Shown one piece after another: positions 1 through 8,354 of a stretch of 64,000 nucleotides of DNA. Source of the DNA: RBG-16-66-20 sp040752005 (lineage in GTDB: Bacteria; Pseudomonadota; Gammaproteobacteria; Burkholderiales; SG8-39); contig JBFMFX010000006.1 in NCBI GenBank assembly GCA_040752005.1, forward strand, positions 92,110 to 156,109, given 5' to 3'. Numbering within the stretch: position 1 is the first letter of the stretch; every line of letters begins with the position of its first letter. The position numbers and the translations under genes are program-made. The notes beneath the pieces are model-generated. The model was not told where the DNA came from, ran no database searches, and worked only from the letters and a program-made list of their open reading frames with translations.

Positions 1-1
1 C

Positions 2-541
2 CAGCAGGAGCTGCTCGCCAGGGCGCAGGCGCCGGCTCCCGCGGTGGCGCCCGAGGCGCCGCGCGAGACGCAGCCGGTCGAGGCGCCGCAGGTGTCCGGG
101 CGCGACCTCGCCGACCTCGCGCTCGCGACGATGCAGCTGCGGGCGCAGATCGACAGGCGCGTGCAGGAGTACCAGAAGCGCCCGCGCAAGCGCTTCATCG
201 GCGCCAACGCCACCGAATACCGCTTCGCCCAGTACGAGGAAGAATGGCGCGCCAAGATCGAGCGCATCGGCACGCTGCACTATCCGGCTGAGGCGCGCGG
301 CCGCCTCTACGGCAATCTGCGCCTGTCGGTGACCATCCGGCCCGACGGCTCGGTCGAGTCGGTGGAGCTGGATCGTTCCTCGGGACTGAAGATCCTGGAC
401 GAGGCCGCGTTCCAGATCGTGCGGCTGGCCGCGCCGTTCGCCGCCTTTCCGCCGGACATCCGCAAGGACACCGACCTGCTGGTCATCACCCGCACCTGGT
501 TCTTCGGGCAGGGCGACCGCATCTGGACGGAAAGCCGCTAG
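2..541 (+). CDS. TonB-family C-terminal domain protein (5' end outside window)
   Basis: The frame is open to the left edge, so the N-terminus is missing; an internal GTG at 44 exists but need not be the start. The visible 5' part is Ala/Pro-rich, as in a TonB periplasmic linker. A charged stretch follows, then a TonB C-terminal-like module with the pattern YPAEARGRLYGNLRLSVTI, PDGSVESVELDRSSG and LDEAAFQIVRLAAPF. TonB-type proteins transduce proton-motive energy to outer-membrane receptors. This copy ends 11 nt before aroE and is far from the iron island's own TonB, so its partner receptor is unknown. Family call from the C-terminal domain only. Confidence 0.75.
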   Translation, partial: QQELLARAQAPAPAVAPEAPRETQPVEAPQVSGRDLADLALATMQLRAQIDRRVQEYQKRPRKRFIGANATEYRFAQYEEEWRAKIERIGTLHYPAEARGRLYGNLRLSVTIRPDGSVESVELDRSSGLKILDEAAFQIVRLAAPFAAFPPDIRKDTDLLVITRTWFFGQGDRIWTESR

Positions 542-552
542 GGCCGGCGAGA

Positions 553-1356
553 ATGTCCGATCGCTACGCGGTCATCGGCAACCCGGTGGCCCATTCGAAG
601 TCGCCCTGGATTCACGCCGAGTTCGCGCGCGCCACCGGCCAGCCGATCGAGTACATCCGGATCGAGGCACCGCTGGACGGCTTCGCGCGCACGGTGGCGG
701 CGTTTCGCGCCTCCGGCGGCCGCGGCGCGAACGTGACCGCGCCGTTCAAGGAGGAGGCGTTCGGGCTCTGCACGCGGCTGAGCGAGCGGGCGCGCGCGGC
801 CGGTGCGGCGAACACGCTGCGCTTCGACGGCGAGGGCGAGACCTACGGCGACAACACCGACGGTGTCGGACTGGTGACCGATCTGGAAAGGAATCTCGGC
901 TTCGCGATCGCCGGCAAGCGGGTGCTCATCGCCGGTGCGGGCGGCGCAGCGCGGGGCGTGGTCGGGCCGCTCGCTGCCGCCGGAGCGGCGGCACTCGCGA
1001 TCGCCAACCGCGACGCGGCGCGGGCACGCGCGCTCGCGGCGCGCTTTCCGCCGGCGCGCGGGGGCGGTTACGAGGAGTTCGCGGGCGAGCGCTTCGACCT
1101 CGTCATCAACGCCACTTCCACGGGCTTCACCGGCGCGATGCCACCGCTTCCCGAAGGCGTGTTCGCGCCCGGCGCGCTCGCCTACGAGATGGCGTACGGC
1201 CGCGACACGGCGTTCCTTGCCGCCGCGCGCGCCGCCGGCGCGCGCACCGCCGACGGCCTCGGCATGCTGGTCGAGCAGGCGGCCGAATCGTTCTTCGTCT
1301 GGCGCGGCGTGCGGCCGCCGACCCGCGCCGTGCTCGCGGCGCTGCGTGCCGGCTAG
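553..1356 (+). CDS. aroE: shikimate dehydrogenase (NADP+)
   Basis: 267 aa, normal length for AroE, which reduces 3-dehydroshikimate to shikimate in the cytosolic pathway to chorismate and aromatic amino acids. The N-terminus has the substrate motif NPVAHSKSPWIH (about residues 10-21). The catalytic lysine is in NVTAPFKEE (Lys66) and the paired aspartate in NTDGVGL (Asp103). The NADP-binding glycine loop GAGGAARG follows. The ATG at 553 gives the canonical SDRYAVIGNP start. The stop overlaps the start of mtgA by 11 nt, so the two are probably translationally coupled. Confidence 0.97.
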   Translation: MSDRYAVIGNPVAHSKSPWIHAEFARATGQPIEYIRIEAPLDGFARTVAAFRASGGRGANVTAPFKEEAFGLCTRLSERARAAGAANTLRFDGEGETYGDNTDGVGLVTDLERNLGFAIAGKRVLIAGAGGAARGVVGPLAAAGAAALAIANRDAARARALAARFPPARGGGYEEFAGERFDLVINATSTGFTGAMPPLPEGVFAPGALAYEMAYGRDTAFLAAARAAGARTADGLGMLVEQAAESFFVWRGVRPPTRAVLAALRAG

Positions 1357-2074
1357 GAAGCGGGGCCTCGCCCGATGGCTCGCGCGCGCCTGGAAGGGCT
1401 TCTGCTACGCCCTCGGCGCGGCGGTGCTGCTGCTGGTCGCGGTACAGGGCTGGTTCTTCGCGCACGTGCTGTGGTGGCGCTCGGTGAACCCGTCGCAGAC
1501 CGCGTTCATGGAACGGCGCCTGGCGGAATTGCGGACAAAAGACCCGGCGGCGCGGCTGCAGCAGCAGTGGGTGGACTACGAGCGCATCTCGGCGCACCTC
1601 AAGCGCGCGGTGATCGCCGCCGAGGACGCAAGGTTCATGGAGCACGAGGGCTTCGACTGGGAGGCGATCTCGCGCGCCATCGAGAAGAACGAGAAGCGCG
1701 GCCGGATCGTCGCCGGGGCGTCCACCATCAGTCAGCAGCTGGCGAAGAATCTGTTCCTGTCGGGCGAACGTTCGTGGATCCGCAAGGCGCAGGAAGCGGC
1801 GATCACCTGGATGCTGGAGACGACGATGTCCAAGCGCCGGATCCTGGAGCTCTACCTCAACTTCGCCGAGTGGGGCGAGGGGGTCTTCGGCGCCGAAGCC
1901 GCAGCGCGCCACCACTTCGGCAGCCACGCCGCGGCGCTCACCGCCGAGCAGGCGGCCTATCTCGCCGCGATCCTGCCCGCTCCCCGCCGCTACGGGCGTG
2001 GGCGCCTCACCGCCTACATCGCCGAGCGCCAGGCGGCGATCCTCGCGCGCATGCCGGCGTCCCGGATACCCTGA
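1346..2074 (+). CDS. mtgA: monofunctional biosynthetic peptidoglycan transglycosylase
   Basis: 242 aa from a GTG at 1346 inside the 3' end of aroE; the longer open frame upstream is aroE's shadow. A basic N-terminus and one membrane anchor (about residues 13-35) precede a GT51 domain. GT51 signatures are EDARFMEHEGFD, with the catalytic Glu, and GASTISQQLAKNLFL, followed by the conserved YLNFAEWGEGVFG region. The enzyme polymerises lipid II into glycan strands at the periplasmic face and lacks a transpeptidase domain. The aroE-mtgA pairing is familiar in Betaproteobacteria. Start codon less certain than function. Confidence 0.94.
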   Translation: MPARKRGLARWLARAWKGFCYALGAAVLLLVAVQGWFFAHVLWWRSVNPSQTAFMERRLAELRTKDPAARLQQQWVDYERISAHLKRAVIAAEDARFMEHEGFDWEAISRAIEKNEKRGRIVAGASTISQQLAKNLFLSGERSWIRKAQEAAITWMLETTMSKRRILELYLNFAEWGEGVFGAEAAARHHFGSHAAALTAEQAAYLAAILPAPRRYGRGRLTAYIAERQAAILARMPASRIP

Positions 2075-2078
2075 ACCG

Positions 2079-3449
2079 ATGAGCGAGCCACAGGTCCGGC
2101 TGGAACTGGAGCACCTCGCGCAGGCGCTGCGCGCGGTGCGCTCGCGCTTGCTGGAGCGGCGCAGCCCCGAGGAGCTGCGCGCAGAACTCGAGCGCCTGCA
2201 CCCGGCGGATGCGGCCTTCATCCTGGAGTCGCTGCCCCCGGAGGAGCGCCTCGCGCTCTGGAAGCTGGTCCCCCCGGAGCGCGAAGGCGAGATCCTGCTC
2301 GAGCTCTCGGAGGCGGTGCGCGATTCGCTGATCGCGACCATGGACTCCAAGTCGCTCGTCGCCGCCACCGAGTCGCTGGAAGCCGACGAGATCGCGGACC
2401 TCGCGCCCGATCTGCCGGAGGAGGTGATCGAGGACGTGATCCGGGCGCTGCCGCAGGAGGAGCGCGAGCGGCTGCGCGCGGCCATGTCCTACGCCGAAGG
2501 CACGGTCGGTGCGCTGATGGACTTCGATCAGGTGACCGTGCGCGAGGACGTGACGCTGGAGGCGGTGACGCGCTACCTGCGCCGCATGGACGAGCTGCCC
2601 GGCCACACCGACCAGCTCTTCGTCGTGGACCGCGAGGGCAGGCTGCGCGGCACGCTGCCCCTTGCGCGGCTCATCGTCAGCGACCTGGCGGCCGAGGTGG
2701 GCGCGGTCATGGTGCCCGAGAGCGTGAAACTGCACCCGGAGGACCGCGCCGAGGACGCGGCGCGCGCGTTCGAGCGCTATGACCTCGTCTCGGCGCCGGT
2801 GACCGACCATTTCGGTCGCCTGATCGGGCGCCTCACCGTGGACAAGGTCGTCGACCACATCCGCGAAAAGAGCGCCGAGGCCCAGCTCGCCGAGGCGGGG
2901 CTCTCGGGCGAGGAGGACATCTTCGCCACCGTGTGGTCGAGCTTCCGCAACCGCTGGGCCTGGCTGGCGATCAACCTGGTGACCGCGTTCATCGCCTCGC
3001 GAGTCATCAGCATCTTCGAAGGCTCGATCGGGCGCCTGGCGGCGCTCGCGGCGCTGATGCCGATCGTCGCCGGGATCGGGGGCAACTCCGGCAACCAGAC
3101 GATCACCATGATCGTGCGCGCGCTCGCGCTCGGGCAGATCCAGCCCGGCTACTGGCCGAAGCTGATCGCCAAGGAGCTGGGCGTGGCGACGCTGAACGGC
3201 GTGATCTGGGGCGGCATCCTCGGCGTCGTCACCTGGCTCATCTACGACAACGTCGCGCTCGGCGGCGTGATGGCGCTCGCGATGCTGCTGACGCTGCTGC
3301 TTGCTGCCGCGATGGGAGTCGCGATTCCGTACGTCCGCGCGCGGTACGACCGCGATCCGGCGCTCGGCTCCTCGGTCCTCATCACCGCGTGCACCGACGC
3401 TGGGGGATTCTTCATCTTCCTCGGCCTGGCGACCCTGCTACTGCTGTGA
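2079..3449 (+). CDS. mgtE: magnesium transporter MgtE
   Basis: 456 aa, usual length. The order is an MgtE N-terminal helical domain (about 25-130), two CBS domains (about 135-260), then a membrane domain of about five helices (from about 290). The membrane domain carries the Mg2+ pore signature GIGGNSGNQTITM. MgtE is a Mg2+-gated channel: the cytosolic domains close the pore when Mg2+ is high. The ATG at 2079 was chosen because it gives the typical SEPQVRLELEHL start just after mtgA; the ORF extends further upstream without support. Next gene overlaps its stop by 4 nt. Confidence 0.96.
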   Translation: MSEPQVRLELEHLAQALRAVRSRLLERRSPEELRAELERLHPADAAFILESLPPEERLALWKLVPPEREGEILLELSEAVRDSLIATMDSKSLVAATESLEADEIADLAPDLPEEVIEDVIRALPQEERERLRAAMSYAEGTVGALMDFDQVTVREDVTLEAVTRYLRRMDELPGHTDQLFVVDREGRLRGTLPLARLIVSDLAAEVGAVMVPESVKLHPEDRAEDAARAFERYDLVSAPVTDHFGRLIGRLTVDKVVDHIREKSAEAQLAEAGLSGEEDIFATVWSSFRNRWAWLAINLVTAFIASRVISIFEGSIGRLAALAALMPIVAGIGGNSGNQTITMIVRALALGQIQPGYWPKLIAKELGVATLNGVIWGGILGVVTWLIYDNVALGGVMALAMLLTLLLAAAMGVAIPYVRARYDRDPALGSSVLITACTDAGGFFIFLGLATLLLL

Positions 3450-3877
3450 GCGGGGACCGCGCACCGCGCGCCTTCGGCGCCGGCCGCACGCCGCTGGCGG
3501 CGCTCGGCGCGGCCGCAGCACTTGCGGCGGCGGCGTGGCCGATCGGTACGCCCGGGGCCGCCTGGTGGAGCGCGGAGCGGTTCGAAGCGCGTTCGCTTGC
3601 GCGGCTCGCCGCCGAGCGGCTCCCCGCCGGGGCGGCGCTCGCGACATTCGACGTCAACCCGGCCACTTACGTTTACTACTCGGGCCGGCGAGTCCACGTG
3701 CTCGACTCCGAGCGCGCCCTCGCCGAGCGGCTCGCCGGGCAAGGCCGGGTGTTCCTCGCAACGCGTGTGCGGCACCTCGGTGCGCTTTCGGCGCGGCACG
3801 CGGTGCAGGTGATCGCGCGCGGCCGCAGAGCGGGCGAGGAGGAGGCGCTCGTCCTCGTCGCCGAGCCCCGGCGTTAG
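3446..3877 (+). CDS. small exported/membrane-anchored protein; possible glycosyltransferase-39 C-terminal remnant
   Basis: 143 aa from a GTG overlapping the mgtE stop (GTGA). It has one Ala-rich hydrophobic segment near residues 12-30. A soluble part follows, containing FDVNPATYVYYSGRRVHVL, which resembles the periplasmic C-terminal region of PMT/ArnT-like glycosyltransferases. The multi-helix N-terminal catalytic part of such enzymes is absent. The next gene is a GT2 polyprenyl-phosphate glycosyltransferase, the usual partner of GT39 enzymes, which supports a reduced GT39 locus. This is inference from a short motif; it could also be an unrelated small protein. Confidence 0.5.
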   Translation: MSGDRAPRAFGAGRTPLAALGAAAALAAAAWPIGTPGAAWWSAERFEARSLARLAAERLPAGAALATFDVNPATYVYYSGRRVHVLDSERALAERLAGQGRVFLATRVRHLGALSARHAVQVIARGRRAGEEEALVLVAEPRR

Positions 3878-3880
3878 AAT
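3875..3880 (+). promoter_or_regulatory. TAGAAT -10-like hexamer ahead of the GT2 gene
   Basis: TAGAAT followed by CGCCGG ends 7 nt before the GTG at 3888. Its TAG is also the stop codon of the preceding gene. A transcript starting about 7 nt after the hexamer would begin at the start codon. No convincing -35 box is visible. See the finding on recurrent TANAAT sites. Confidence 0.45.
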
Positions 3881-3887
3881 CGCCGGG

Positions 3888-4643
3888 GTGTCCGCGCCCG
3901 CGCCGTCCGGCGCCGTCTCGCTTTCCGTCGTCGTCCCGGTCCGCAACGAGGCCGGCAACGTGCTGCCGCTGCTGGAGGAGATTCACGCCGCGCTCTTGTC
4001 CGGGCCGGAGTTCGAGGTGATCTACGTGGACGACGGCTCCCGCGACGCGACGCCCGCGGAGCTGCTCGAAGCGCGCGCGCGCTTTCCGCGCCTGCGCGTG
4101 CTGACGCATCGCGAAAGCTGCGGCCAGAGCGCGGCGCTGCTCACCGGCGTGCGCGCGGCGCGTGCCGAGTGGGTGGTGACCCTCGACGGCGACGGCCAGA
4201 ACGACCCCGCCGACATCGCGCGGCTGCTCGCCGCGCGCGACCGCGCCGGGCCCGAGGCCAACGTGCAGCTGGTGACCGGCTGGCGCGTCGCGCGCCGCGA
4301 TCGCTGGGCGAAGCGCGCCGCCTCGCGGGTGGCCAACGCGGTGCGCGCGTGGCTGCTCGCCGACGGCACGCCGGACACCGGCTGCGGACTGAAGCTCGTG
4401 CTGCGCAGCGCCTATCTCGAGCTGCCCGCGTTCGATCACATGCACCGCTTTCTTCCTGCGCTCATCCAGCGCAACGGCGGCGCCACGCTTTCGGTGCCGG
4501 TCGCGCACCGCCCGCGCGCGCACGGCCGCTCGAGCTACGGCGTGCTCGACCGGCTCTGGGTCGGTATCGTCGACACGCTCGGCGTGATGTGGCTGCAGCG
4601 GCGCACCCGTCGGCCGGTGATCGTCGAGGCGGACCGCGCGTGA
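3888..4643 (+). CDS. family 2 glycosyltransferase, dolichyl/polyprenyl-phosphate sugar synthase-like
   Basis: 251 aa. A GT-A fold is indicated by LSVVVPVRNEAGNV at the N-terminus, the nucleotide-binding VIYVDDGSRDAT and the metal-binding TLDGDGQNDPADI. The middle GCGLKL and a late HGRSSYG segment match the DPM1-like subgroup that loads a sugar onto polyprenyl phosphate. No C-terminal membrane helices are evident, so it is probably peripheral on the inner membrane. The GTG start (3888) follows a TAGAAT hexamer. It overlaps the next gene by 4 nt (GTGA), suggesting joint translation with the VTT protein. Sugar substrate unknown. Confidence 0.88.
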   Translation: MSAPAPSGAVSLSVVVPVRNEAGNVLPLLEEIHAALLSGPEFEVIYVDDGSRDATPAELLEARARFPRLRVLTHRESCGQSAALLTGVRAARAEWVVTLDGDGQNDPADIARLLAARDRAGPEANVQLVTGWRVARRDRWAKRAASRVANAVRAWLLADGTPDTGCGLKLVLRSAYLELPAFDHMHRFLPALIQRNGGATLSVPVAHRPRAHGRSSYGVLDRLWVGIVDTLGVMWLQRRTRRPVIVEADRA

Positions 4644-5335
4644 AGGCCCGCACCCTGGTTTCCGGACTCGTCCTGCTCGCCACGCTGGTCGCCGTCGGCG
4701 TACTCGTGGAAAGCGGCCTCGTCGGCGAAGTGGTGAGCAAGGAGTGGATCGACCGCGATGTGCGCGGCAACGGGTTGACGGGCGAGCTGCTTTTCGTCGG
4801 CATGGCGGGGGCGGCCACCGCGCTCGCGTTGCCGCGGCAGATCGTGAGCTTTCTCGGCGGCTACGCGTTCGGCTTCTGGCTCGGGACGGTGCTTGCGCTC
4901 GCCGGCACCGAGGTCGGCTGCGCCCTCGCGTTCTTCTACGCCCGCCTCGTCGGCCGGCCGCTCGCCGGCGCGCGCTTGCGCGGCCGGGTGAAGCGGCTGG
5001 AGGATTTCCTCGCCGCGCACCCTTTCGGCATGACGCTGCTCGTGCGCCTGCTGCCCGTCGGCAACAACTTTCTGACCTGCATTGCGGCCGGCCTCTCGCG
5101 CGTGCCGCCGCTGCCGTTCCTCGCCGGGTCGCTCCTCGGCTACGTTCCGCTCACCATGGCCTTCGCGCTCGCCGGCAGCGGTGTCGAGGTCAGCGCCACC
5201 GACCGGATCGCGCTGGCGGCGGCGCTCCTGGTCGCCTCCGGGCTGCTCGGCATGTGGCTCTACCGCCGCCATGGGCGCGCGGCGGGAATCGGCGGCGAAG
5301 GGGACGCGGTGTTCGAGGAGCCGCGCCTAGAGTGA
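4640..5335 (+). CDS. TVP38/TMEM64 (VTT) family membrane protein
   Basis: 231 aa from a GTG overlapping the upstream TGA. Hydrophobic segments alternate with the VTT/SNARE-associated core: ALPRQIVSFLGGYAFG, a charged reentrant region, and LLVRLLPVGNNFLTCIAAGL. DedA/VTT proteins are inner-membrane proteins implicated in lipid or undecaprenyl-phosphate translocation, which fits a neighbour that glycosylates polyprenyl phosphate. The 3' end overlaps the convergent hemL stop by 9 nt. Function beyond family level is inferred. Confidence 0.88.
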   Translation: MKARTLVSGLVLLATLVAVGVLVESGLVGEVVSKEWIDRDVRGNGLTGELLFVGMAGAATALALPRQIVSFLGGYAFGFWLGTVLALAGTEVGCALAFFYARLVGRPLAGARLRGRVKRLEDFLAAHPFGMTLLVRLLPVGNNFLTCIAAGLSRVPPLPFLAGSLLGYVPLTMAFALAGSGVEVSATDRIALAAALLVASGLLGMWLYRRHGRAAGIGGEGDAVFEEPRLE

Positions 5336-6607
5336 ACGGAACGCGGCGCGCGCCGCGGCGAGCGTCTCGGCGATCTCGGCCTCGCCGTGCGCGCCGGAGA
5401 CGAAACCGGCCTCGAAGGCCGAGGGCGCCAGATACACGCCGCGCCCGAGCATGGCGTGGAAGAAGCGGTTGAACCGCTCGCGGTCGCACTGCATCACCTC
5501 GGCAAGGTTCTCCGGAGCGCGCTCGCGGAAGTAGATGCCGAACATGCTGCCGATGGATTGCGCGGAGAACTCCACCCCCGCCGCCCTTGCCTCGGCCGCC
5601 AGTCCGTCCACGAGCGATCGCGCCGTTTTTTCGACGCGCGCGATGAAGCCGGGCGCCTCGACGAGCTTCAGCGTCGCCAGCCCCGCGGCCACCGCCACCG
5701 GATTGCCCGAGAGGGTGCCGGCCTGATACACCGGTCCGAGCGGGGCGATTTTCTCCATGATCGCGCGCGCGCCGCCCACCGCGGCAAGGGGCAGGCCGCC
5801 TCCGATCACCTTGCCCAGCGTGGTGAGATCGGGCCGGATGCCGAAGCGTGCCTGCGCGCCGCCGAGGGCGACGCGAAATCCGGTCATCACCTCGTCGAAG
5901 ATGAGCAGCGCGCCGTGCGCGGTGCACAAGGCGCGCAGCGCCTCGAGAAACCCCGGGCGCGGCAGCACGAGATTCATGTTGCCGGCGACCGGCTCGACGA
6001 TCACGCCGGCGATCTCGGCGCCGCGCTCGGCGAACGCGCGCTCGAGCTGCGCGGTGTCGTTGTAGTCGAGCACCAGGGTCGTCGCCGCCGTCTGCGCCGG
6101 CACGCCGGCCGAGCTCGGGTTGCCGAAGGTCAGTGCGCCCGAGCCCGCCTTGACGAGAAGCCCGTCGGCATGGCCGTGGTAGCACCCGTCGAACTTGACG
6201 ATGAGGTCGCGCCCGGTCGCGCCGCGCGCAAGGCGGATCGCGGTCATCGTCGCCTCGGTGCCGGAGGACACCAGCCGCACCAGCTCCATCGAGGGCACGA
6301 GCCGCCGGATCGTCTCGGCCAGCTCGACCTCCGCCTCGGTCGGCGCGCCGAACGAAAGCGCGCTCGCCGCCGCCGCCTGCACCGCCTCGACCACCGCCGG
6401 ATGCGTGTGTCCGGCGAGCATCGGACCCCAGGAGCCGACGTAGTCGATGTAGCGCCGGCCGTCGGCATCCCAGACATGCGGACCGAAGGCGCGCGCCATG
6501 AAGGGCGGGGTTCCGCCGACGGCGCGAAACGCCCGCACCGGCGAATTGACCCCGCCCGGGATCGAGCGCTGCGCGCGTGTGAACAGTTCCTCGTTGCGGT
6601 TCGTCAT
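5327..6607 (-). CDS. hemL: glutamate-1-semialdehyde 2,1-aminomutase
   Basis: 426 aa, standard length. It converts glutamate-1-semialdehyde to 5-aminolevulinate, the committed precursor of heme and other tetrapyrroles by the C5 pathway. The sequence has SIPGGVNSPVRAF at the N-terminus, SSGTEATMTAIRLARG, IFDEVMTGFR and the PLP lysine in TTLGKVIGGG (Lys266). The start ATG at 6607 gives TNRNEELFTRAQ and overlaps the thiE stop (ATGA), so it is last in a thiD-thiE-hemL operon. The 3' end overlaps the opposing VTT gene. Confidence 0.98.
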   Translation of the reverse strand: MTNRNEELFTRAQRSIPGGVNSPVRAFRAVGGTPPFMARAFGPHVWDADGRRYIDYVGSWGPMLAGHTHPAVVEAVQAAAASALSFGAPTEAEVELAETIRRLVPSMELVRLVSSGTEATMTAIRLARGATGRDLIVKFDGCYHGHADGLLVKAGSGALTFGNPSSAGVPAQTAATTLVLDYNDTAQLERAFAERGAEIAGVIVEPVAGNMNLVLPRPGFLEALRALCTAHGALLIFDEVMTGFRVALGGAQARFGIRPDLTTLGKVIGGGLPLAAVGGARAIMEKIAPLGPVYQAGTLSGNPVAVAAGLATLKLVEAPGFIARVEKTARSLVDGLAAEARAAGVEFSAQSIGSMFGIYFRERAPENLAEVMQCDRERFNRFFHAMLGRGVYLAPSAFEAGFVSGAHGEAEIAETLAAARAAFRSL

Positions 6608-7233
6608 GAGGCGACGCTCGGCTCCTCGTCGAAAAGGCGGCAGAACGCGCGCGCGGCGGCCGCGACGTCGGGCGCGTCGAACAGCGCCGAGATCACCGCC
6701 ACGCAGTCGGCACCGGCGCGTATCGCCTGCGCCGCGTTGGCGAGCGTGACGCCGCCGATCGCGACCAGCGGCAGCCCGAGCGGCCGCGCGGCGGCGAAAA
6801 GCGAAAGCGGCGCGCGCACCGCCGCCGGTTTGGTCGGCGAGGGAAACACCGACCCGAAGGCGAGATAGTCGGCGCCGGCGGCTGCCGCGGCGCGCGCCCG
6901 CTCCAGCGAGTCGTAGCACGAGACGCCGAGCAGGCGCGCTCCGAGCAGCACGCGCGCCGCCGCCGGATCGCCGTCCTCGCGCCCCAGATGCGCGCCGTCG
7001 GCGCCAGCTTCGACCGCGAGCGCCGGATCGTCGTTGACGATGAGCAGGGCGCCGTGGCGGTGCGCCGCCGCGACCAGGGCGCGCGCCTGCGCGAGCTTCG
7101 CCTCGCGCGCGAGCGCCTTGGCGCGGTACTGCACGAGCCGCGCGCCGCCCTCGAGCGCGCGCTCGACCAGCGCCGCAAGGCGCGCCGTGTCGGCGCACTC
7201 AGGCGTGATCGCGTACAGGCCGCGCAGCGTCAT
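6604..7233 (-). CDS. thiE: thiamine-phosphate synthase
   Basis: 209 aa TIM-barrel enzyme joining HMP-PP and thiazole phosphate to thiamine monophosphate. Visible signatures are the early YRAKAL segment, IVNDDPALAVEAGADGAHLG with the Mg/PPi-binding aspartates, and FGSVFPSPTKP followed by VAIGGVTLANA. Its 5' end overlaps thiD by 35 nt and its stop overlaps hemL, so all three are co-transcribed. No thiamine riboswitch was recognised upstream of the operon. Confidence 0.95.
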   Translation of the reverse strand: MTLRGLYAITPECADTARLAALVERALEGGARLVQYRAKALAREAKLAQARALVAAAHRHGALLIVNDDPALAVEAGADGAHLGREDGDPAAARVLLGARLLGVSCYDSLERARAAAAAGADYLAFGSVFPSPTKPAAVRAPLSLFAAARPLGLPLVAIGGVTLANAAQAIRAGADCVAVISALFDAPDVAAAARAFCRLFDEEPSVAS

Positions 7234-8032
7234 CGGGGTCGCGCGCGCGCACGGCGGCGAGTCGGTCGGGCACGAGCTGGCCGCCGCCCGCGCGATAGCC
7301 TGCGGCGAGCGCGCGCCAGGCGTAGGCCTGCGCTTCGCGCGCCGCGTCGGTCACCGCCACGCCGCGGGCGAGGAGGGCGGCGAGCGCCGAGGCGAGCGTG
7401 CAGCCCGAGCCGTGGTACTCGCCGGGCAGGCGCGGCCACGCGTCCGAGCGAATCCTTCCGCCTTCGCCGAAGAGCGTGTTCATCACTTGCGCCCCCGGCT
7501 CATGCGCTCCGGTCACCAGCACGTACTTGCAGCCGAGAGAAACGAGCCGCGCGGCGCATTCATCGAGCGGCGCGTCCTGCGCTGCGGCGAGCCGCCGCAG
7601 CTCGAGGCTGTTGGGCGTCGCCACCGTCGCGCGCGGCAGGATCTCGGCGCGCAGCGCCGCGACGGTCGGCGCGTCCGCCAGCGCATCGCCGCGCCCGGAG
7701 GCGAGCACGGGATCCACCACCACCGGCACGCGCGGATGCGCCGCGAGAATGCGCGCGACGGCGGCCGCGTTCGCCGCCGATCCGAGCACGCCGAGCTTGA
7801 AGGCGCCGACCGCGATGTCGGCGAGCAGCCGCGTCGCCTGCTCCTCGACCCAGCGCGGTTCGATCGCGAGCAGGCCGTGCACGCCATGCGTGTCCTGCGC
7901 GGTGAGCGCGGTGAGCACCGTCGCCGGATGGCAGCCGAGCGCGGCGATCGCGAGGCAATCGGCCTGGATGCCGGCGCCCCCGGTCGGGTCGGACGCGGCG
8001 AAACTGACGACGACGGGAGGGCGCGCGGCCAC
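7199..8032 (-). CDS. thiD: bifunctional hydroxymethylpyrimidine / phosphomethylpyrimidine kinase
   Basis: About 277 aa. This ribokinase-fold enzyme phosphorylates HMP twice to give HMP-PP for ThiE. The substrate motif SFAASDPTGGAGIQADCLAI is at the N-terminus, VDPVLASGRGD in the middle, and the ATP/anion-hole motif GSGCTLASALAALLA near the C-terminus. The GTG at 8032 gives a normal N-terminus; a TTG at 8059 would add nine residues and would overlap the divergent rubredoxin promoter, so I prefer 8032. First gene of the thiDE-hemL operon, transcribed divergently from rubA. Confidence 0.94.
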   Translation of the reverse strand: MAARPPVVVSFAASDPTGGAGIQADCLAIAALGCHPATVLTALTAQDTHGVHGLLAIEPRWVEEQATRLLADIAVGAFKLGVLGSAANAAAVARILAAHPRVPVVVDPVLASGRGDALADAPTVAALRAEILPRATVATPNSLELRRLAAAQDAPLDECAARLVSLGCKYVLVTGAHEPGAQVMNTLFGEGGRIRSDAWPRLPGEYHGSGCTLASALAALLARGVAVTDAAREAQAYAWRALAAGYRAGGGQLVPDRLAAVRARDPDDAARPVRDHA

Positions 8033-8054
8033 GCTGGCGGAGCGACGCTTTCGG

Positions 8055-8060
8055 TACAAT
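8055..8060 (+). promoter_or_regulatory. TACAAT -10-like hexamer ahead of rubredoxin
   Basis: TACAAT followed by GGCGCC lies in the short gap between divergent thiD and rubA, 34 nt before the rubA ATG. It has the same TANAAT-GC-rich design as other sites in the window. A -35 element is not obvious. Confidence 0.4.
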
Positions 8061-8094
8061 GGCGCCCCATTCTATCGCACCGATACGCGCGCCG

Positions 8095-8280
8095 ATGACC
8101 GAGAACGTCGTCCAGTACCGTACGTGGATGTGCCTGATCTGCGGGTTCGTCTACGACGAGGAAAAGGGCCTGCCGGAGGAAGGAATCGCGCCCGGCACCC
8201 GCTGGGAGGACGTGCCGATCAACTGGACCTGTCCGGAGTGCGGCGCGCGCAAGGAAGACTTCGAGATGGTGCAGATCTGA
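8095..8280 (+). CDS. rubA: rubredoxin
   Basis: 61 aa. Two Cys-X2-Cys knuckles are present, MCLICGFVYD (Cys13, Cys16) and CPECGARKEDF (Cys46, Cys49), with the conserved GIAPGTRWEDVP between them. These four cysteines bind one iron, making a small cytosolic electron carrier. The ATG at 8095 yields the normal length; an upstream in-frame start would overlap the promoter hexamer. The partner reductase or oxidase is not in this window. Confidence 0.96.
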   Translation: MTENVVQYRTWMCLICGFVYDEEKGLPEEGIAPGTRWEDVPINWTCPECGARKEDFEMVQI

Positions 8281-8338
8281 GCCGCGCGCGGCGCGCGCAC
8301 TGAACGCGGCGCCGCAGCGCCGGCCGGGTGCGCTGGAG

Positions 8339-8344
8339 TAGAAT
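8339..8344 (+). promoter_or_regulatory. TAGAAT -10-like hexamer ahead of yqgE
   Basis: TAGAAT followed by CACCCGGCGC ends 10 nt before the ATG at 8355, leaving no room for a Shine-Dalgarno site in a transcript that starts about 7 nt downstream. Predicted (near-)leaderless start. Confidence 0.45.
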
Positions 8345-8354
8345 CACCCGGCGC

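Noticed and set aside
7199..8059. TPP riboswitch ahead of thiD
   Set aside because: The intergenic gap between thiD and rubA is too short, and no conserved THI-element segments were seen.
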